From: Glandiceps talaboti | Lineage: Eukaryota > Hemichordata > Enteropneusta > Spengelidae | Assembly: GCF_964340395.1 (NCBI RefSeq) | Contig: NC_135561.1 | Location: 21,901,986 to 21,965,985 of the forward strand | Direction: 5' to 3' | DNA: 64,000 nt | Shown here: in pieces, positions 1 to 13,748 of the stretch | How the letters are laid out: each line of letters begins with the position of its first letter | Numbering within the stretch: the stretch's first letter is position 1 | Translations under genes and position numbers: made by a program | The notes under the pieces: model-generated | Told to the model about the DNA's origin: nothing | Databases searched by the model: none | Seen by the model: the letters and a program-made list of their open reading frames with translations, nothing else

Positions 1-230
1 GGAAACCGGATGTTAACAAAATGGAAATAAATGCAGTGTAGTTAAAATGTTGATTTGAGAGGAACAATACACTGAGTCTCTATTATTTATATGCTACCTT
101 ACACAGTTCTGGCTTGTATAGTATAGTATATCTTAAAATGGCCCTTCATTTAAAGTAAAATGGTTCTTTTTACCTTTTTTGGAAATTTCTTATTTCACAT
201 GACCAGAATGTACAGATTTTACAACATATA
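1..230. other. Intergenic DNA, nothing recognised
   Basis: AT-rich sequence without a convincing reading frame, RNA gene or repeat. It ends where the tetranucleotide array starts. Confidence 0.4.
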
Positions 231-235
231 TACAG

Positions 236-380
236 ACGGATGGGCCGACATACATACATACATACATACATACATACATACATACATACATACATACATA
301 CATACATACATACATACATACATACACACATACATACATACATACATACATACATACATACATACACACACAGACAGACA

Positions 381-418
<38 letters not shown>

Positions 419-584
419 TACATACATACATACATACATATTACATACATATACATACATACATACATACATACATACATACATACATACATACATACAT
501 ACATACATACATACATACATACATACATACATACATTCGTTATTCAGTTTTATACTTCTGGTGAAATACATTTTCACTAAGGCA
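236..584. repeat. Left arm of a long inverted repeat: (CATA)n/(CA)n array plus 54-bp unique tail
   Basis: From about 250 to 535 the DNA is almost pure (CATA)n with a (CA)n core near 380-411. It is followed by a unique tail at 531-584. The tail is the exact reverse complement of 3306-3359, which is itself followed by (TATG)n, so the two blocks are mirror images about 2.7 kb apart. The tail reads through as the same peptide (KMYFTRSIKLNNE) on opposite strands at the two places. The long frames here are products of the 4-bp period (MYVC/HTYI repeats), not genes. Confidence 0.85.
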
Positions 585-589
585 TTTTG

Positions 590-901
590 AATGTTTATTA
601 ATTGTCCATATCAGTCACAACACATGGTCTAATATTTGACCTTGTAATCACCTTTGAAAAGTGCAATAATTATAGTCCAAGCAAATCAGATTGTACCTGA
701 GACCACAATGAATACTTGAACTTGTACATAAACAAATTGAATCCTGGGGCAACTCACACATATGACACCATATTGAATAACTCCAAAATTGGTTTAATGG
801 TCCAATCATATACATACACTGATACTGGTATATATAACAGTAGTTTTAATTTTATCAGTCAAAACTACATAATTGGAATATATATATATATACCTGCATG
901 T
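590..901. other. Unique spacer between inverted-repeat arm and (CT)n tract
   Basis: No gene, RNA or repeat recognised. It includes a short (TA)n run near 880-892. Confidence 0.35.
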
Positions 902-1143
<242 letters not shown>

Positions 1144-1318
1144 GAACACACATTCACAAATTGTAGCAATTTATCATCTTGTTGACTTATGCTAAACATA
1201 GGTAGCAATGTTTGTTGACACTTGATGGCGCCCTTTTAAAACGAGATACACAGCTCTCATAAAGCGCCTGGGGTGTTTGTGTATTTTCAACAGTGTGATT
1301 GTTACTAGTAAGTCTTTA

Positions 1319-3023
1319 GGGGTGGACCATTTGATATCGTGGGGGGGGGGAGGGGGCTTGGAAGATTTCGGGGGAAAAAAGATGCCAAATGGATTTGCTT
1401 GAAACAAAATCCGGATATGAGTGGGTGATGGAAAAAAAAGATGGACCACTGCTGCTAGGAAAAAAAATGTCTTGGCAGGGAAATGATGCACACGAGTCGA
1501 GTGTACTGTTCAACCTGCTAGTACCTCTCCAACCAGGACACTTGTCAAATCATGACAAACAGTTTCAAACACATGTCAGGGACCAGTCAGTTTCGTTAGC
1601 CTGTGGTACATATATATGTATATATATTTGTTCTTGTCTCTGTTTCTTTCACAAATGGTTTAAATATTACTTCATGTAAGGGTTCAAACATAACTATATA
1701 TAAAATTATACATATAATACATGTATTACCTAGCTACCACACTAGTTACAGAACATGCCATGTAAGTGTTTGGCTGTTTCACAATCAGTGCTTCACTTAT
1801 CTTACACTTTGGGGCAAAAGTGAACTTGAAGGTAATGGTAATGGTAATGGTAATCTTCATACTATTGGATAGTTTATAAAAGAACTTAATCTAAATTGTT
1901 CTAGTCTCTTCAATATGAATTTGTCAAAAGGGATGATATACTTCCTATTTCGGACACTACATGTATCGACACCACAACTCAAATTCAAGTTTCTATTGTA
2001 CACTAGGTATGACCTACTAAAGTGCTCTAACACATCAGTAACTTTACTATACATGCAATATCAATGCCCCTATACCAATGTTACAGGCCCACTTTTATAA
2101 CGTGGAAAACTTATTTAACAAGTTACATTTACTGTAGCCTTTCGATGCTTGGCAATATATATCTCAGAGGCTATGAATAACCTAAATAAGAGGTAGACAT
2201 GTTCCAGTTTCAAATCAAAGTTCTTTCCTCCACCTCTTACTGTCAAGATGCTACGGAACTTTATTTCAAACATGTTTCAACTTTATGTAGTTGCTTTTTA
2301 CATGTTAGAGCTGTCTTGTAAAGCTTCCAAATTATTGTCTGAAAGTGTCTGTGAATAGCCTAAACATTGCCTTTAGAAGTAAAAATCCTCCAGGGCTTCT
2401 AGGGGGAGACCTAGAACCCTAGAACCCCCCACCCCCACCCCCATTCACACACACACATGAGGTGGACATATCCCAGTCTCAAAGCTCTTCCCTCTACAGC
2501 TTACTGTCAGATGCTATGAAACTTTATTCATGGGGGTCAGTGACTTTTTGTCGGCCAAATGGAAAAAAAACACTGACACCCCCCCCCCCCCATCCCCCCA
2601 AGCTGGAGAAACGAACCGGTCTATCTGAATGTTTGAGCTCACCAATCAAGTTTCCGATTTGTATTTTCAATGTGTCATCATACCATGGCATAAAAACTGT
2701 CAACGATGTTTATTTAATTGAAAATCAAACATGTATGAAATATGTAGTTTTCTAAATATAATCTGTGTGTGATAGAACAGCATCTTTTTACTCTCTGTAT
2801 TACCATGTGCCAAAACCAATCAGAAACTTGCGGCAACAAATGTAGGTGTTCAACATTGACGTAAAAAAAACCGGATATCTCAAAGAAGCAAAGAAAAAAA
2901 AGTTGCCAGCATAAGCGAAGGAGAAAAAAAACAATTCTCAGGCAAGCAGGTGGGAAAAAAATAATGACTCTCCACCAATCTTCCAAGCCCCCCCCCCCCC
3001 CAGGATATCGAATGGACTACCCC
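1319..3023. mobile_element. PIF/Harbinger-like non-autonomous DNA transposon, copy 1
   Basis: It starts GGGGTGGACCATTTGATATC and ends with the imperfect reverse complement (GATATCGAATGGACTACCCC). The terminal inverted repeats are about 45-50 bp and continue into the G-rich and GGCTTGGAAGATT parts. It is flanked by TTA on both sides (1316-1318 and 3024-3026), a 3-bp TWA target duplication as known for PIF/Harbinger elements. There is no transposase frame. A second copy lies at 50437-52852 with a different TWA duplication (TAA), so the ends are well defined. Internally there is one full copy of a unit of about 245 bp that is repeated in copy 2, plus a short (CA) stretch. Confidence 0.85.
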
Positions 3024-3236
3024 TTACCGATGATGGCACACTATGAGACCAGGAGATTGGATTTGTTACTCGGTCAAAGAATTGAACGTAAAAACAAACA
3101 GGATTTTTATCGAAGTCAGTGACGGCTGTAAGAATTTAACAATTTATAAACCTGAACAATTTGTTCACATGAGCTTCAGGCGATATTTCATAAAATAATA
3201 TAAATATAAGCTGAATAAGACAATTTTATCATAATA

Positions 3237-3263
3237 TGTGTGTCTATGTGTGTACGTATGTAT

Positions 3264-3302
<39 letters not shown>

Positions 3303-3305
3303 CGC
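3237..3305. repeat. (TG)n/(CG)n microsatellite
   Basis: GT and GTAT repeats ending in alternating CG, directly next to the mirrored unique tail. Confidence 0.9.
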
Positions 3306-3705
3306 GCCTTAGTGAAAATGTATTTCACCAGAAGTATAAAACTGAATAACGAATGTATGTATGTATGTATGTATGTATGTATGTATGTATGTATGATGTA
3401 TGTATGTATGTATGTATGTATGTATGTATGTATGTATGCATGTATGTATGTATGTACATACGTGTGTGTACGTAGGTAGGTATGTATGTATGTTTGTATG
3501 TATGTATGTATGTATGTATGTATGTATGTATGTATGTATGTATGTATGTATTTGTGTGTGTATGTATGTATGTGTCTGTCTGTCTATCTATCTATCTATC
3601 TATGTATCTATGTATCTATGTATGCATGTATGTATGTATGTATGTATGTATGTATGTATGTGTATGTATGTATTTGTGTGTATGTGTGTGTGTGTGTGTG
3701 TGTGT
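3306..3705. repeat. Right arm of the long inverted repeat: unique tail plus (TATG)n
   Basis: 3306-3359 is the reverse complement of 531-584. (TATG)n, (ATCT)n and (TG)n follow to 3705, mirroring the left array. Frames with MYVC repeats are artefacts of the repeat. Confidence 0.85.
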
Positions 3706-3739
3706 TTTATAGAAAAACTCATATATATTCCACAGTGCT

Positions 3740-3915
3740 GAAAAATAATATATGTTGGAAGAACGGGAGATACAATCTACACCCGCATACAGGACCATTT
3801 ATAACTGATAAGGAATAAAAACAAAACAGATCAACTTCAACTCGGCCAACATCTCCCTTACCGACTTCAAAATAGTATGACTACAAAAGATATGGAAGAA
3901 CAAATCATACAGACT
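3740..3915 (+). pseudogene. Worn GIY-YIG-like endonuclease fragment
   Basis: One plus-strand frame reads IYVGRTGDTIYTRIQDHL and then stops. A second frame further on gives NISLTDFKIV. The order (YVGxT...TRIxxH, then LTDFKI) is that of the GIY-YIG-type domains found at the end of some retroelement polyproteins such as Penelope-like elements. Only about 60 codons are recognisable and at least one stop and one frame change break them, so this is a relic. The family call rests on two short motifs and is tentative. Confidence 0.4.
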
Positions 3916-5024
3916 AACGTATGTGTGCCTGTGCGTGTGCCTGTGCCTGAGTCTGTGTCTGCGTCTGTGTGCGCGCACGTGTGTGGGGGTGTACACATAT
4001 TTAAGATTGTGCCTGATGTATTACAGGTAGTTTTGCATTCTGGTTATAGTGTGTCATCAGTTTGTCTTAGTCTGTAAACTATTGCAATACGAGCAATGCA
4101 TTACGTATCATAGATTCAATGATTTGTAGATGATGTGATATTTTATGCTTAAGAGACTGAGCTACTCTTCATCGATGGGTCTCCAGTTCTGTCATCAATA
4201 TCCAATTGATGTAATGTATACATGTGTTTGTAGTCTTCATGTAGATAGCTCATTGTTTGTTTTCCTGCAGCTAACTCTTTTCTGAAAGTTCTGTCACAGT
4301 GGTGTTTGTTGTGTGCGAGTTGTCAGCCAACATCTTTGCCTTTTCTCTCTGATTTTTAAATATGATTTATTCAGAGTGAGCATGTTGTTGATTAGTAGTA
4401 AGCTGCAGCTAGCTGCTGTAGTCTATGTAATTGGGAAAATGACGTCAAGGTGTTTTTTTGTTTTTGTTTGTTCTTTGTGGGGTGTATTAAGTTTTGACTA
4501 TCGAGTTTATCCACTTTCCTAATTACCTGTGCGATGATGTGGTTATCCTTATAAACTTAGCTTATTTCGTTAAATATTTTGGTTCTTTCTGTCTTTTGTA
4601 ACACTGTGGTTTTGATCATATGGTCTTTTGGAGTACAACTAAAGTGTATGGTATTGCTTTCTTGACATTGACCAGTGGTCTGCTGACTTGGTATGGAGAT
4701 ATTGTTTTGGTGTATAAGTGTCCCTCAATTATGTGTATTTTGACATTGAGGAACCCGATGCTACTCGATGGCTCAGTTGCTGGCTCATTTCAAATTTGAT
4801 GTGTGGAAGTGTGGTGTTTGCTATGTTGTGATATTATAATAGTGTTTATCCATATGTCCAGAGTCATAGCTATCTCCATTGTACAAGTGGCTTGTGTTGT
4901 CATTATCCTGATTGGGAGACATATTCCAATCGACATCTAACTCCTGACTGCCCATTTTGACTCTCTACTTGTTCCACTATTCAAGTCTTCAACTATACAT
5001 ATCGAACCTGAGGTGAACAAGGAA
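3916..5024. other. Downstream flank of the NACHT-WD gene
   Basis: Non-coding. It starts with a degenerate (GTGCCT)n stretch (3920-3980). The minus-strand poly(A) signal of the gene should lie here; an AATAAA on the minus strand is present at 4366-4371, about 650 bp after the stop codon, but I cannot show that it is used. Confidence 0.4.
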
Positions 5025-6955
5025 TTATAGAACTGCACAGGACTTCGACTTTGTGCGACCAGAGGATGCGTGTTTTTCCTTCTTCTCTTGCTCACCTTTC
5101 TTCTGTAACTCTTGTTGTCTTTGGTGTTGTTGAAAGCCTGATTCTGCTTGCTGGTTTCTCCATCTCTCTTGTAAGATACTTTTGTCGACATTGTTGACCT
5201 TGAAGAACAAAACTCTGTCATCAGCTGTGGTGATGAATACTCTGTTCTTCTTAGGGATAATATTGATGGATTCTATAGCTGAATAACCATAAATGTTGAC
5301 AATTTGAATTCCTAAGGCAACGCTCCAGACTCGGATTGTCACTTCCTCCTTGGCGGCACTCAGAATAAACTGGTCGTCTCCTGTGATTTTAGCCATTGTG
5401 ACGATATCCTCATGTCCCTTAAAGACATGTACTCGCTGAAGTGAAGCTCTATCCCATAACTTGACTGTTTTATCACTTGATGACGTCACAAAGAATGTGT
5501 CATTCGACGATAAATTGATGTCAGAGATACCATATTCATCCACCGAGTATCTGTTGTCACTCTCAGGGTCATGGGCTTGGAGTCTCTTCATTGGAGTATC
5601 ACTGGCAACACTGATGTCATAGAACTTGATAACACCATCAGGATATGCTGCCATCAGAACCTTTTCGTCTTTTGTCAGTGCTGAACACCTCATGTTGTCG
5701 GAACTGTGTTCGAATTCCAGTCGTCTTTCCGCAATAACTTCTAGGGTCTTCAAGTGAAATATAACATAACTGGTCGAACAGGGTGCTAACACTTTCTCGT
5801 CCCGAAGAAAGAATATATTGTTAGGCCCTGTGTTGGGATCATGGTGTCCCCCATACCATTGTTTATCGATGTCATATCCATAGAAATCATCGATGTATTT
5901 GCCTCCTCCTAGTAGTATAGTTGAACTGCCGTCAGGTGATATTCGCAGTCCTGCACACGGTGTATCCATATCTTTGGGACTATTCCCAAGCATTGACAGC
6001 GTGTGTGTGTCGTGTTCACTTAAAGTGTACGATCCAATACCAAAGAGTCTACAACCATCAGGAGTGGTATCGATACCAGTCAGAGGATGTTTGTGTTTTC
6101 CTTTCCATATGTTTGTAGCCAATTGCTTTCCATTATTAACATCATAAAGGGTTAGATGCTTGCCAAGCCTGTCGATTACGGCCACACGTTCTTCATCTTT
6201 GAGTAGTTTGACTCTGTGGACAATTCGGCGTGTGGCAGGTCGTTCGATGTAATATGGCACGAGACGGTTTTTGTCATAGTCGTCTTTCTCTTTCTTGTCT
6301 CGAATACCGTCTATGTTCCACACTTTGATCGTTTTATCATCCGATGCAGTGATCATCAATCGAGTTGACTGTTGTAGGACCATGCACATATCTTGGACAT
6401 CTTTAGAGTGTGGAAGTCTGTCGATAAATGTACATGAATCATATCTATCGCCATCATTTGGTGGTTTCCAGACAACTCCATATTTATTACTCTCGTGCTG
6501 TGTTAGAACCAGTTTCATCCCTTCGGTGAAAAACACTTTGAAGGGTCTCCCACCGTGGCCACCATTAAAACTCATCTTCTGGACGACACTCATGTAAGCT
6601 ACGTCATAGATAATGACACCAAAGTTATCCAGTACCATAAATTGTGTGTCATTCTTAATGAACCTTGCTTCAACAGGGCTGTTACGTTCTCGTTCGTTGA
6701 AATAATTAAACTCACCAGTATAGACGTCTAACAGAGCATGCTTCCCAAAGTGAAGACCAATGTAGCGACCACTAGTTGTGACAGCTAGTTTGGTGGATGC
6801 CATATGTCGAAGTTTGCTACGGTCAAGGATCTCGTTTACCATCTGACCAGTCAATAAATCCCATATTTTGATACTGGGGTCTTTTTTTGCACCACACGTC
6901 ACAATCAAGTGTCGTCCTTCTTTAGATTTTGCAATCACAAGATCGTTAATGAAAT
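5025..6955 (-). CDS. NACHT-WD gene, exon 6: WD propeller and CAAX tail
   Basis: Acceptor TTGTTGTAG (exon ends at 6955 on the plus strand). It codes residues 1091-1733: several WD40 blades (for example IKIWDLLTG, IKVWNIDG, VKLWDRASL, IRVWSVALG), then a Gln/Glu/Lys-rich tail and the end KSKSCAVL before TAA (5025-5027). The last four residues, Cys-Ala-Val-Leu, fit a CaaX box, and Leu at the last position is typical for geranylgeranylation. Confidence 0.93.
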
Positions 6956-9900
6956 CTACAACAAAATAATATATGTAAAATTACACAAATAACTAAGTAA
7001 CCACTTAGTATAGTACAATATGGTAATTTTACGACATTTTAGGGAAGTTTTGCTTTTCAGGACGACATTTGTAAGAAAAGGAGTTTTATGAGCGTATCAA
7101 TATAAATACATATTGTTACTATGAATTATACACTGTAGGCAAATATGAAATTCACGTTTACAGACTTAGCGAAGATTTTTGTGTTTTATCATCAACAATC
7201 GACGTGACTGTGATTTTGTTTGTTTGTTTGCTGGTTTGTTTGTTTGTTTGTTTGTTTGTTTGTTTGTTTGTTTGTTTGTTTTTCTTGCTTGCTTGCTGTT
7301 ATAAGCAAGAATGATACAAGTTTCATGCAAAGATATACAATGTCATTAGTATCAGTAACTTATCGAAGTATAAACACCACAGGAGCCAGAATCCAAACTG
7401 ACTCTGTTTATTAATAGAATACTACATGTTATAAAGATACAGTACGACTATTACTCATACATTATAACTTTCACAGATATAAACAAACTGATAGAAACAT
7501 CCCATTAACCTACATCAGCGGCACTCCTGGTGTTTTTTTGTATCAGTTATTGTTTTCACTTAGTAGTTTTGTCATTGTGTGCCAAGTCTTTCCTTATTGT
7601 TTGCTCACTTCATTCAAGCAAACGCACCGGTGTTTTGCGTCAGTTGTAGGTCAGTTGTCTTCATGAAGTAATGTGGTTGGCTGGGTGATATTAACTACAC
7701 CCATCGACATATTTTACCAAATAAGTACTGTGTGTCATATTGTTGGCGATCATGTCTACTTATCACTGTTTTAAAGTTGAATAAATTAGATCAACAACAA
7801 TGATACAGACTATGTATAAAAATTAGTATACCTTTATGTGCTTCAACTGAACATGCTGAATCAGGGTAGAGTTGATGACCGTTTTCCAGACTCCAAGCTT
7901 TGAAGAAAAATGCTCTGACATATGTGCCTCCACTGCTATATTGTTGACGTTCAATCCTCTCAGAATACATTTCGCTGACTGCAAACTTGGAATCTGGTGT
8001 AAATTTCATAGTACATTGACCTTTACCAGTATGGCCAGCCAGGCTTAAGAAGTGTTCACCAGTTTCAATATTCCAGACATTGATCTGTTCATTGCGTTTA
8101 CCCTCTGTGAAAACAACGTCAAAATCAGATAACTGTAAACTGTTGTATTGATCAATATCAAAAACTTTAAAGGTTTTGTATTTACTAGTGAGATGTTGAT
8201 AAGATTATTTGAATTTATTTTAATGTGTTTATCATCATGTTTTCACATTGCATCGATCGTAATGGTGTCACTGCTACAGTTTTCATCATAGTTTCCGTTA
8301 TATACATATATAAACGTGTCAATATCACTCTTGTGAACGTTCGTTTAGGGGAGGGGAGAGGGTTTGTCCTAAACGAACGAAATTCGTTTCTTGAACTTGT
8401 GCGATATTGTGCGGTTGTCCCTTGGGACCTGGTTTTTAAGTACTTTCGACAAAGCGTGATCTTGGCTGCATATTTTTCCTAAAAGGTACTAAATCATGGA
8501 CGTTTTGAGATAAGACTGCCTTACAGTAAATGAAAGTAAAATAGACATACGTAGGACACAATGACCACTTGTTAACAATTCAAGATAACATTTACAGTAA
8601 CAGAATATAGACTTACCATCACTGTAAACTGGATGTCTATAACTGTAGGTGACAACAAGCATATTATCTGGTGGGATGGCAACCTGAAAGACCGGAGCAT
8701 CATGGCGTCCCTTCAGTGTGTGCAGAATTGTACAGTTCTCCAAGTCCCAAACAATTGCTGTTTTGTCTTTCGAACCACTGACAAGAAGTCGGCCATCTGA
8801 AGTTGTAGCCAGACACATTACTTCCTCAGTATGTCCAACTAGTTGTGTTTGTAACAAACCACCAGCCGCTGGAAAACATTGGTTGTAAGGTAAAATCGGT
8901 ATGGTCTTACTGGCTGTTGATTTCTCGGCATCTGAGACCAACTTTGTGATGTGTCGTCCATCGACATCGGATAATCTACCAATTAATTCATAGATAAGAT
9001 TATCTGGTGCCGTCCTCAGGGCAGATGCTCCAAGACGTATCGAATCACCAACTTGACGGATTTCTTCATCATTGGGGTACTCTTGGAAGGCCATGTTGAA
9101 ATCTTGAAGAACTTCCCCAAGACCCATACCCTTTAACTTAGCCATCAGGAAATCAAAATTAAATAGAGCATGTTTCTTTAGCTGGTCAGCATCTTTTGTG
9201 TAAATCAAATGGAATGGCAGCTGTCCGAGTTTCCTAACATTAAAGCGACCGTTCTCGAATTCGAGGGGCTGGTGACCGACTTTCCTGTCTTCTTCATCTT
9301 TCTGAGGCTTTTGAAATCTCGACATTTGAAGGGAAGTATAGTTGAAAGGTTTCTTCGTTCCTCTGGACCACATACCGATGTAATACTCGGAACAAGTACT
9401 ATGCAATCTGTTGACAGTCGTAGGGTCTTCTAAATACCGTTCTTTGGCTACTTCGATGAACTGGCGATGATACCAGTAGATGACACGTGACCCTTCAGCT
9501 TCTCTTTCAACTAGATAGTCGTTGATTTCAGCTCGTATGCGTGTCCATAACAGTGGTGGGATTCTTCTCGTCGGTGGTAACCAATAAGCGTAGACTTCAT
9601 TGAGAACTTCGTCATCCAATGAGAGCAAATCTTCAAGTTCAGCTTCAGCAACACCATTCTGGGAGATGGTCATGTAGGCTAGGGCACGTGATACCAGTGT
9701 TTTACCATGGTATTGCTCCAATCTATCAAATATCAATGATATCATACCCTTCACTGATGGTTCAACTTTGATCTGAGATGTCGGAAGATAGGATTGCCAC
9801 CGTGAAGCCTGGTCAAACAGTAATTTAAGGAAGAGTGGTAAACTGCACTTTTGTATTGCATTAGATATGATGGTCTTCTGTTCCAATGTGACTGTTCGTT

Positions 9901-12900
9901 TTTCGGTCTGTAACCACGACTCGATGATTTTCGTACTTTCATCAACAGATAATTGTGTCACTTTAGCACGGGGTACTGTCGTTGGAAGGATTGATTTTAA
10001 CCTCTCTAAAATTCCGAATTCCTTCGGAAGAGTAGATACTATGATAGCAGCGTGTGGAGGTAGATATCTTGGTAACCAGGACATTCTGTGTGCGCCCTCA
10101 GCCGGTGATAACTGGTCAAGAGAATCAATGAAAATCACCAGTGGTTTGGCTTTGGTGGCGTATCTGAGAACTTGTGCAAACCAACGAACAACCCTGAAGT
10201 AGTCATCAGGGACGACTCCTGGATCCTGACCATATATGGCTAACACTTGTTGGCAGATCGATTTCAGTAACTGACGTACACCTGTACTTGCTGGCGTTGT
10301 CCCAAGGAATCTCAGTACCACTGCAGCACTGCTTTTATCAAACCACTCTGATGCTGACTGGAAAGCAGCTTTTGCCATCACTGATGTCTTCCCACTACCA
10401 GACTCGCCATACAGTACCATCGGGTATGCTCCAGTTGGATTACCATTGACTCTTTCTTGTATATAACTTTGAACCTTTGTCAGAAGCTCTGTTCTGCCGT
10501 GAAATGACTGACATTTGAATTTACAGAACGTGAGATGTTGTAGGATCTCTTCATATATCGGCATACTGCTGATGTGTTTTTCATCTTTCTTTGCAGCTCG
10601 GTTGATGAGATCTACGATGGTCTTGTAGAACGTCTTAAGAAATGTGTTTAAGTATCGTTTATGATCAGGGATATCTAGATCCACTCCTTTCTCAGACCAT
10701 TTATCAAGAGTAGATTCGATGACATTAGATTGCTTCAAAGCTTCTTGGACACGTTTATCCCTCAAATCTGTCAATAGATGTTTAGCATCTTGGTCTACTT
10801 GGTTTTCCTTCCAGTTAAAATCTGTGAAATTTTTCACTTCTTTGTTGTCCACGTGTTCTTCCAAGTCGGTAAACTTACGCACAAAACATACACAGTGGTC
10901 TTCTCTGTTGCCCTTGGCATCTAAAATACCACGTTTTACTTCATCATGAGTCACTGTAGGATAGAATTTCACTTATAATTCTTTCATATTTATTATCTAT
11001 TATTTTGCACAATATTTCATTTTATGTTATATTATGTTATATTATGTTATGTTATGTTATGTTATGTTATGTTATGTTATGTTATATTATGTTATGTTAT
11101 GTTATGTTATGTTATGTTATGTTGTGTTGTGTTGTGTTGTGTTGCGTTGCGTTGTGTTGTGTTGTGTTGTGTTGTGTTATGTTGTGTCATGTCATGTCGT
11201 GTCGTGTCGTGTTGTTTATATTATGTTATACTCTGTCATGTTAAGTTATGCTTTGCCATGTCATGTTATGTAGTGTCACGTAATATTATGTTATTCTACG
11301 CTATTGTGTCATTTGATTTTCCATTGTTTTAATTCATGTTATTTCGTTTGATTATCCACTGTTATTTCATTTTATTTCGTTCCATTGTACTGTTTTATTT
11401 CATTGTTTAATTTATTTCGTTTGATTTTCCATCTTTTATTTCATTTTAATTTATTTCGTTTGATTTTCCATTGTGTTATTTCATTTTGTTATTTCGTCCC
11501 ATTGTTTTATTTCATTTTATGTTTTTCGTTCGGTTTTCCATTGTTTTATTTCATTTTGATTTATTTCGTTTGATTTTGTTATATTATGATATGCTAATTT
11601 GTATTACATGTCTGTAGTTATTTTGTTGTGTTTCATGTTAGTTCATTTTAATCTGACTTATTCATTATTAATGCAACCAGTACTTATTTACAATAAAAAC
11701 AGTTAATGAATCTAAACAAAGTTGTGTTGTCAAATTTATAATAGTGACAATAATAAGTCAATAAATCAGTGCGTTCAGTAAAATGTAATTGCCATGGTTA
11801 CCTTACGTTGTAGTTATTCAAATTTGCTAAAATAAAGTTTCAGAGCTAATATTGTGACTTGTATATATTTATCGGGAATGAAATATACACTGACAATAAC
11901 ACAATTAAGACGTTCACCTGATATTTTATACTTTGATGCTTGGTTTTCGTCAAACTGTCCTTTCTTCTGACACATGGTGGCAGCATATCTAAGTAACTCC
12001 TGTATATTCTCAAATACACCCCACCATTTATTGCGATCTTGGTCCATTTTGTCTGGATTAGCGTTGTCATTGAAATGTACCAATTTAGAACTAATTGGTT
12101 GTAGTATATAAATAGGGGGAACTGAGTTGGTGTCTTTATGAAACCATTCGTCTAAATGTTGGACGGACTTTCCATCGTCTACCAACACTTGTCTCATGGA
12201 TTCAAATTCTATTGATAGAATCTTTGGTGGGAATGGACGGTAGCCATATTTTTGACACAGAAATGTCTGCAAGACAAAAACATCAACAAAAAACATACAA
12301 TATGCTGTGAATTTGTGCGATTAGACAGTGCACAACTGTGAGGTGTGTGCAAACGCGTTCACAAAGAAGAATGCACACGCGCGCAAACGCGCGCGCACGT
12401 AGTCAGGTAGGCAGGCAGGTAGTCACACACTATTTTAATGATAGATTTATAGTCGTTGATTTCAATAGATGGCAATCAGTGACTATAAGTCTACAAGGAT
12501 GCAAAGAGAGTAACAAAGTAACTTACCACAAAATTTGGACCAGTGGAGACTTTTTGACATTCTGCAATTTCTTTCATGCATAGTTCTGACGTCATGTGAT
12601 CATCTGTAGCTTCATCTCGTACACCCCATCTCATATCAACCACTTGAAATTCCAATCCATACTTTGATTTACAGTAATCTTTTAGTTTAGGATAGACATC
12701 TCTCATCAAGGCATTCCGTTCTACCGAGGTATCTGTCAATGATTAACATATCAGGTAGAATTCAGTCATTAAAAATAACTCTATACCGTCCATTTGTCTT
12801 GGTCGTTACTAAATCAACTCTCGTACTCGGTATAAATCTATAACCACCTGTTACCTGTTACTGGCAACAACACATTTACTTCAGATGGTGGTAAGAAACG

Positions 12901-13712
12901 TGTCTTTTGTTTGCTTTACGGCTAGTGTATAATTAGCACAACTGAACTGATAAGGTACAAAATGAATAAAGAAATAACTTTAGCTCATTCTAATTTTAGT
13001 TTTCGAATTCGAAAAAGACAAGTAGCACGTAGTCTAGCCAATTTATTAGACTTGTGATAGTACAATTCCACAATCAATCATTTGGAATGAGATAGATTTA
13101 GATACACATCTGCTTGTCAAACACGGCCAGTGCAAAGGTTTAAGAGGTGAACAGACTATGTCCTGCCAAGTCAGCAGGTGTCCCTTTCTACGACCAACAG
13201 GAGCTATCAGCCTACGTCCTGTGTCAACACTGATGATTAAGTGACCTTCTACGACCTAACCGTATTACTGCTTGTAGTCATAGTTACGTAGCTACATTAA
13301 CATTCCAGTTGTGTTGATGTGTTGAACAATTATTTAAATCAAAATTGTCTTTCTAAAAACCAAGACGATAATTGTTGACTATAGATATTAACCGAATCGG
13401 GTCACTACACTTGTCTTAAATTCTAAGAGATAAACCATTTGATTTCTGGAGGCCAACAACAATGGAAATTTTTCAACCACCAGTCAGAGAAACTAGAAAC
13501 ATTTTTTTGCCTAGTAGGGATACAGAAATATTGTTTTGAAATAATCCTTTAAATTTGACTATTGTCGTCACGTCGTGTAGAATATTACTGACAATCTTAG
13601 TTCAGTGTCTCCATGTCAGTTTTTGTATTTCTTTGATGGTTGTATGCATGCATGCATGCACATACATACATACATACATACATACATACATACATACATA
13701 CATACGTACGTA

Positions 13713-13748
<36 letters not shown>

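Noticed and set aside
160-590. Long HTYI/MYVC frames on both strands (also at 3.2-3.8, 13.6 and 16.1 kb)
   Set aside because: Translations of tetranucleotide repeats.
5893-6597. Plus-strand frames opposite exon 6 of the NACHT-WD gene
   Set aside because: Shadows of the minus-strand coding exon.
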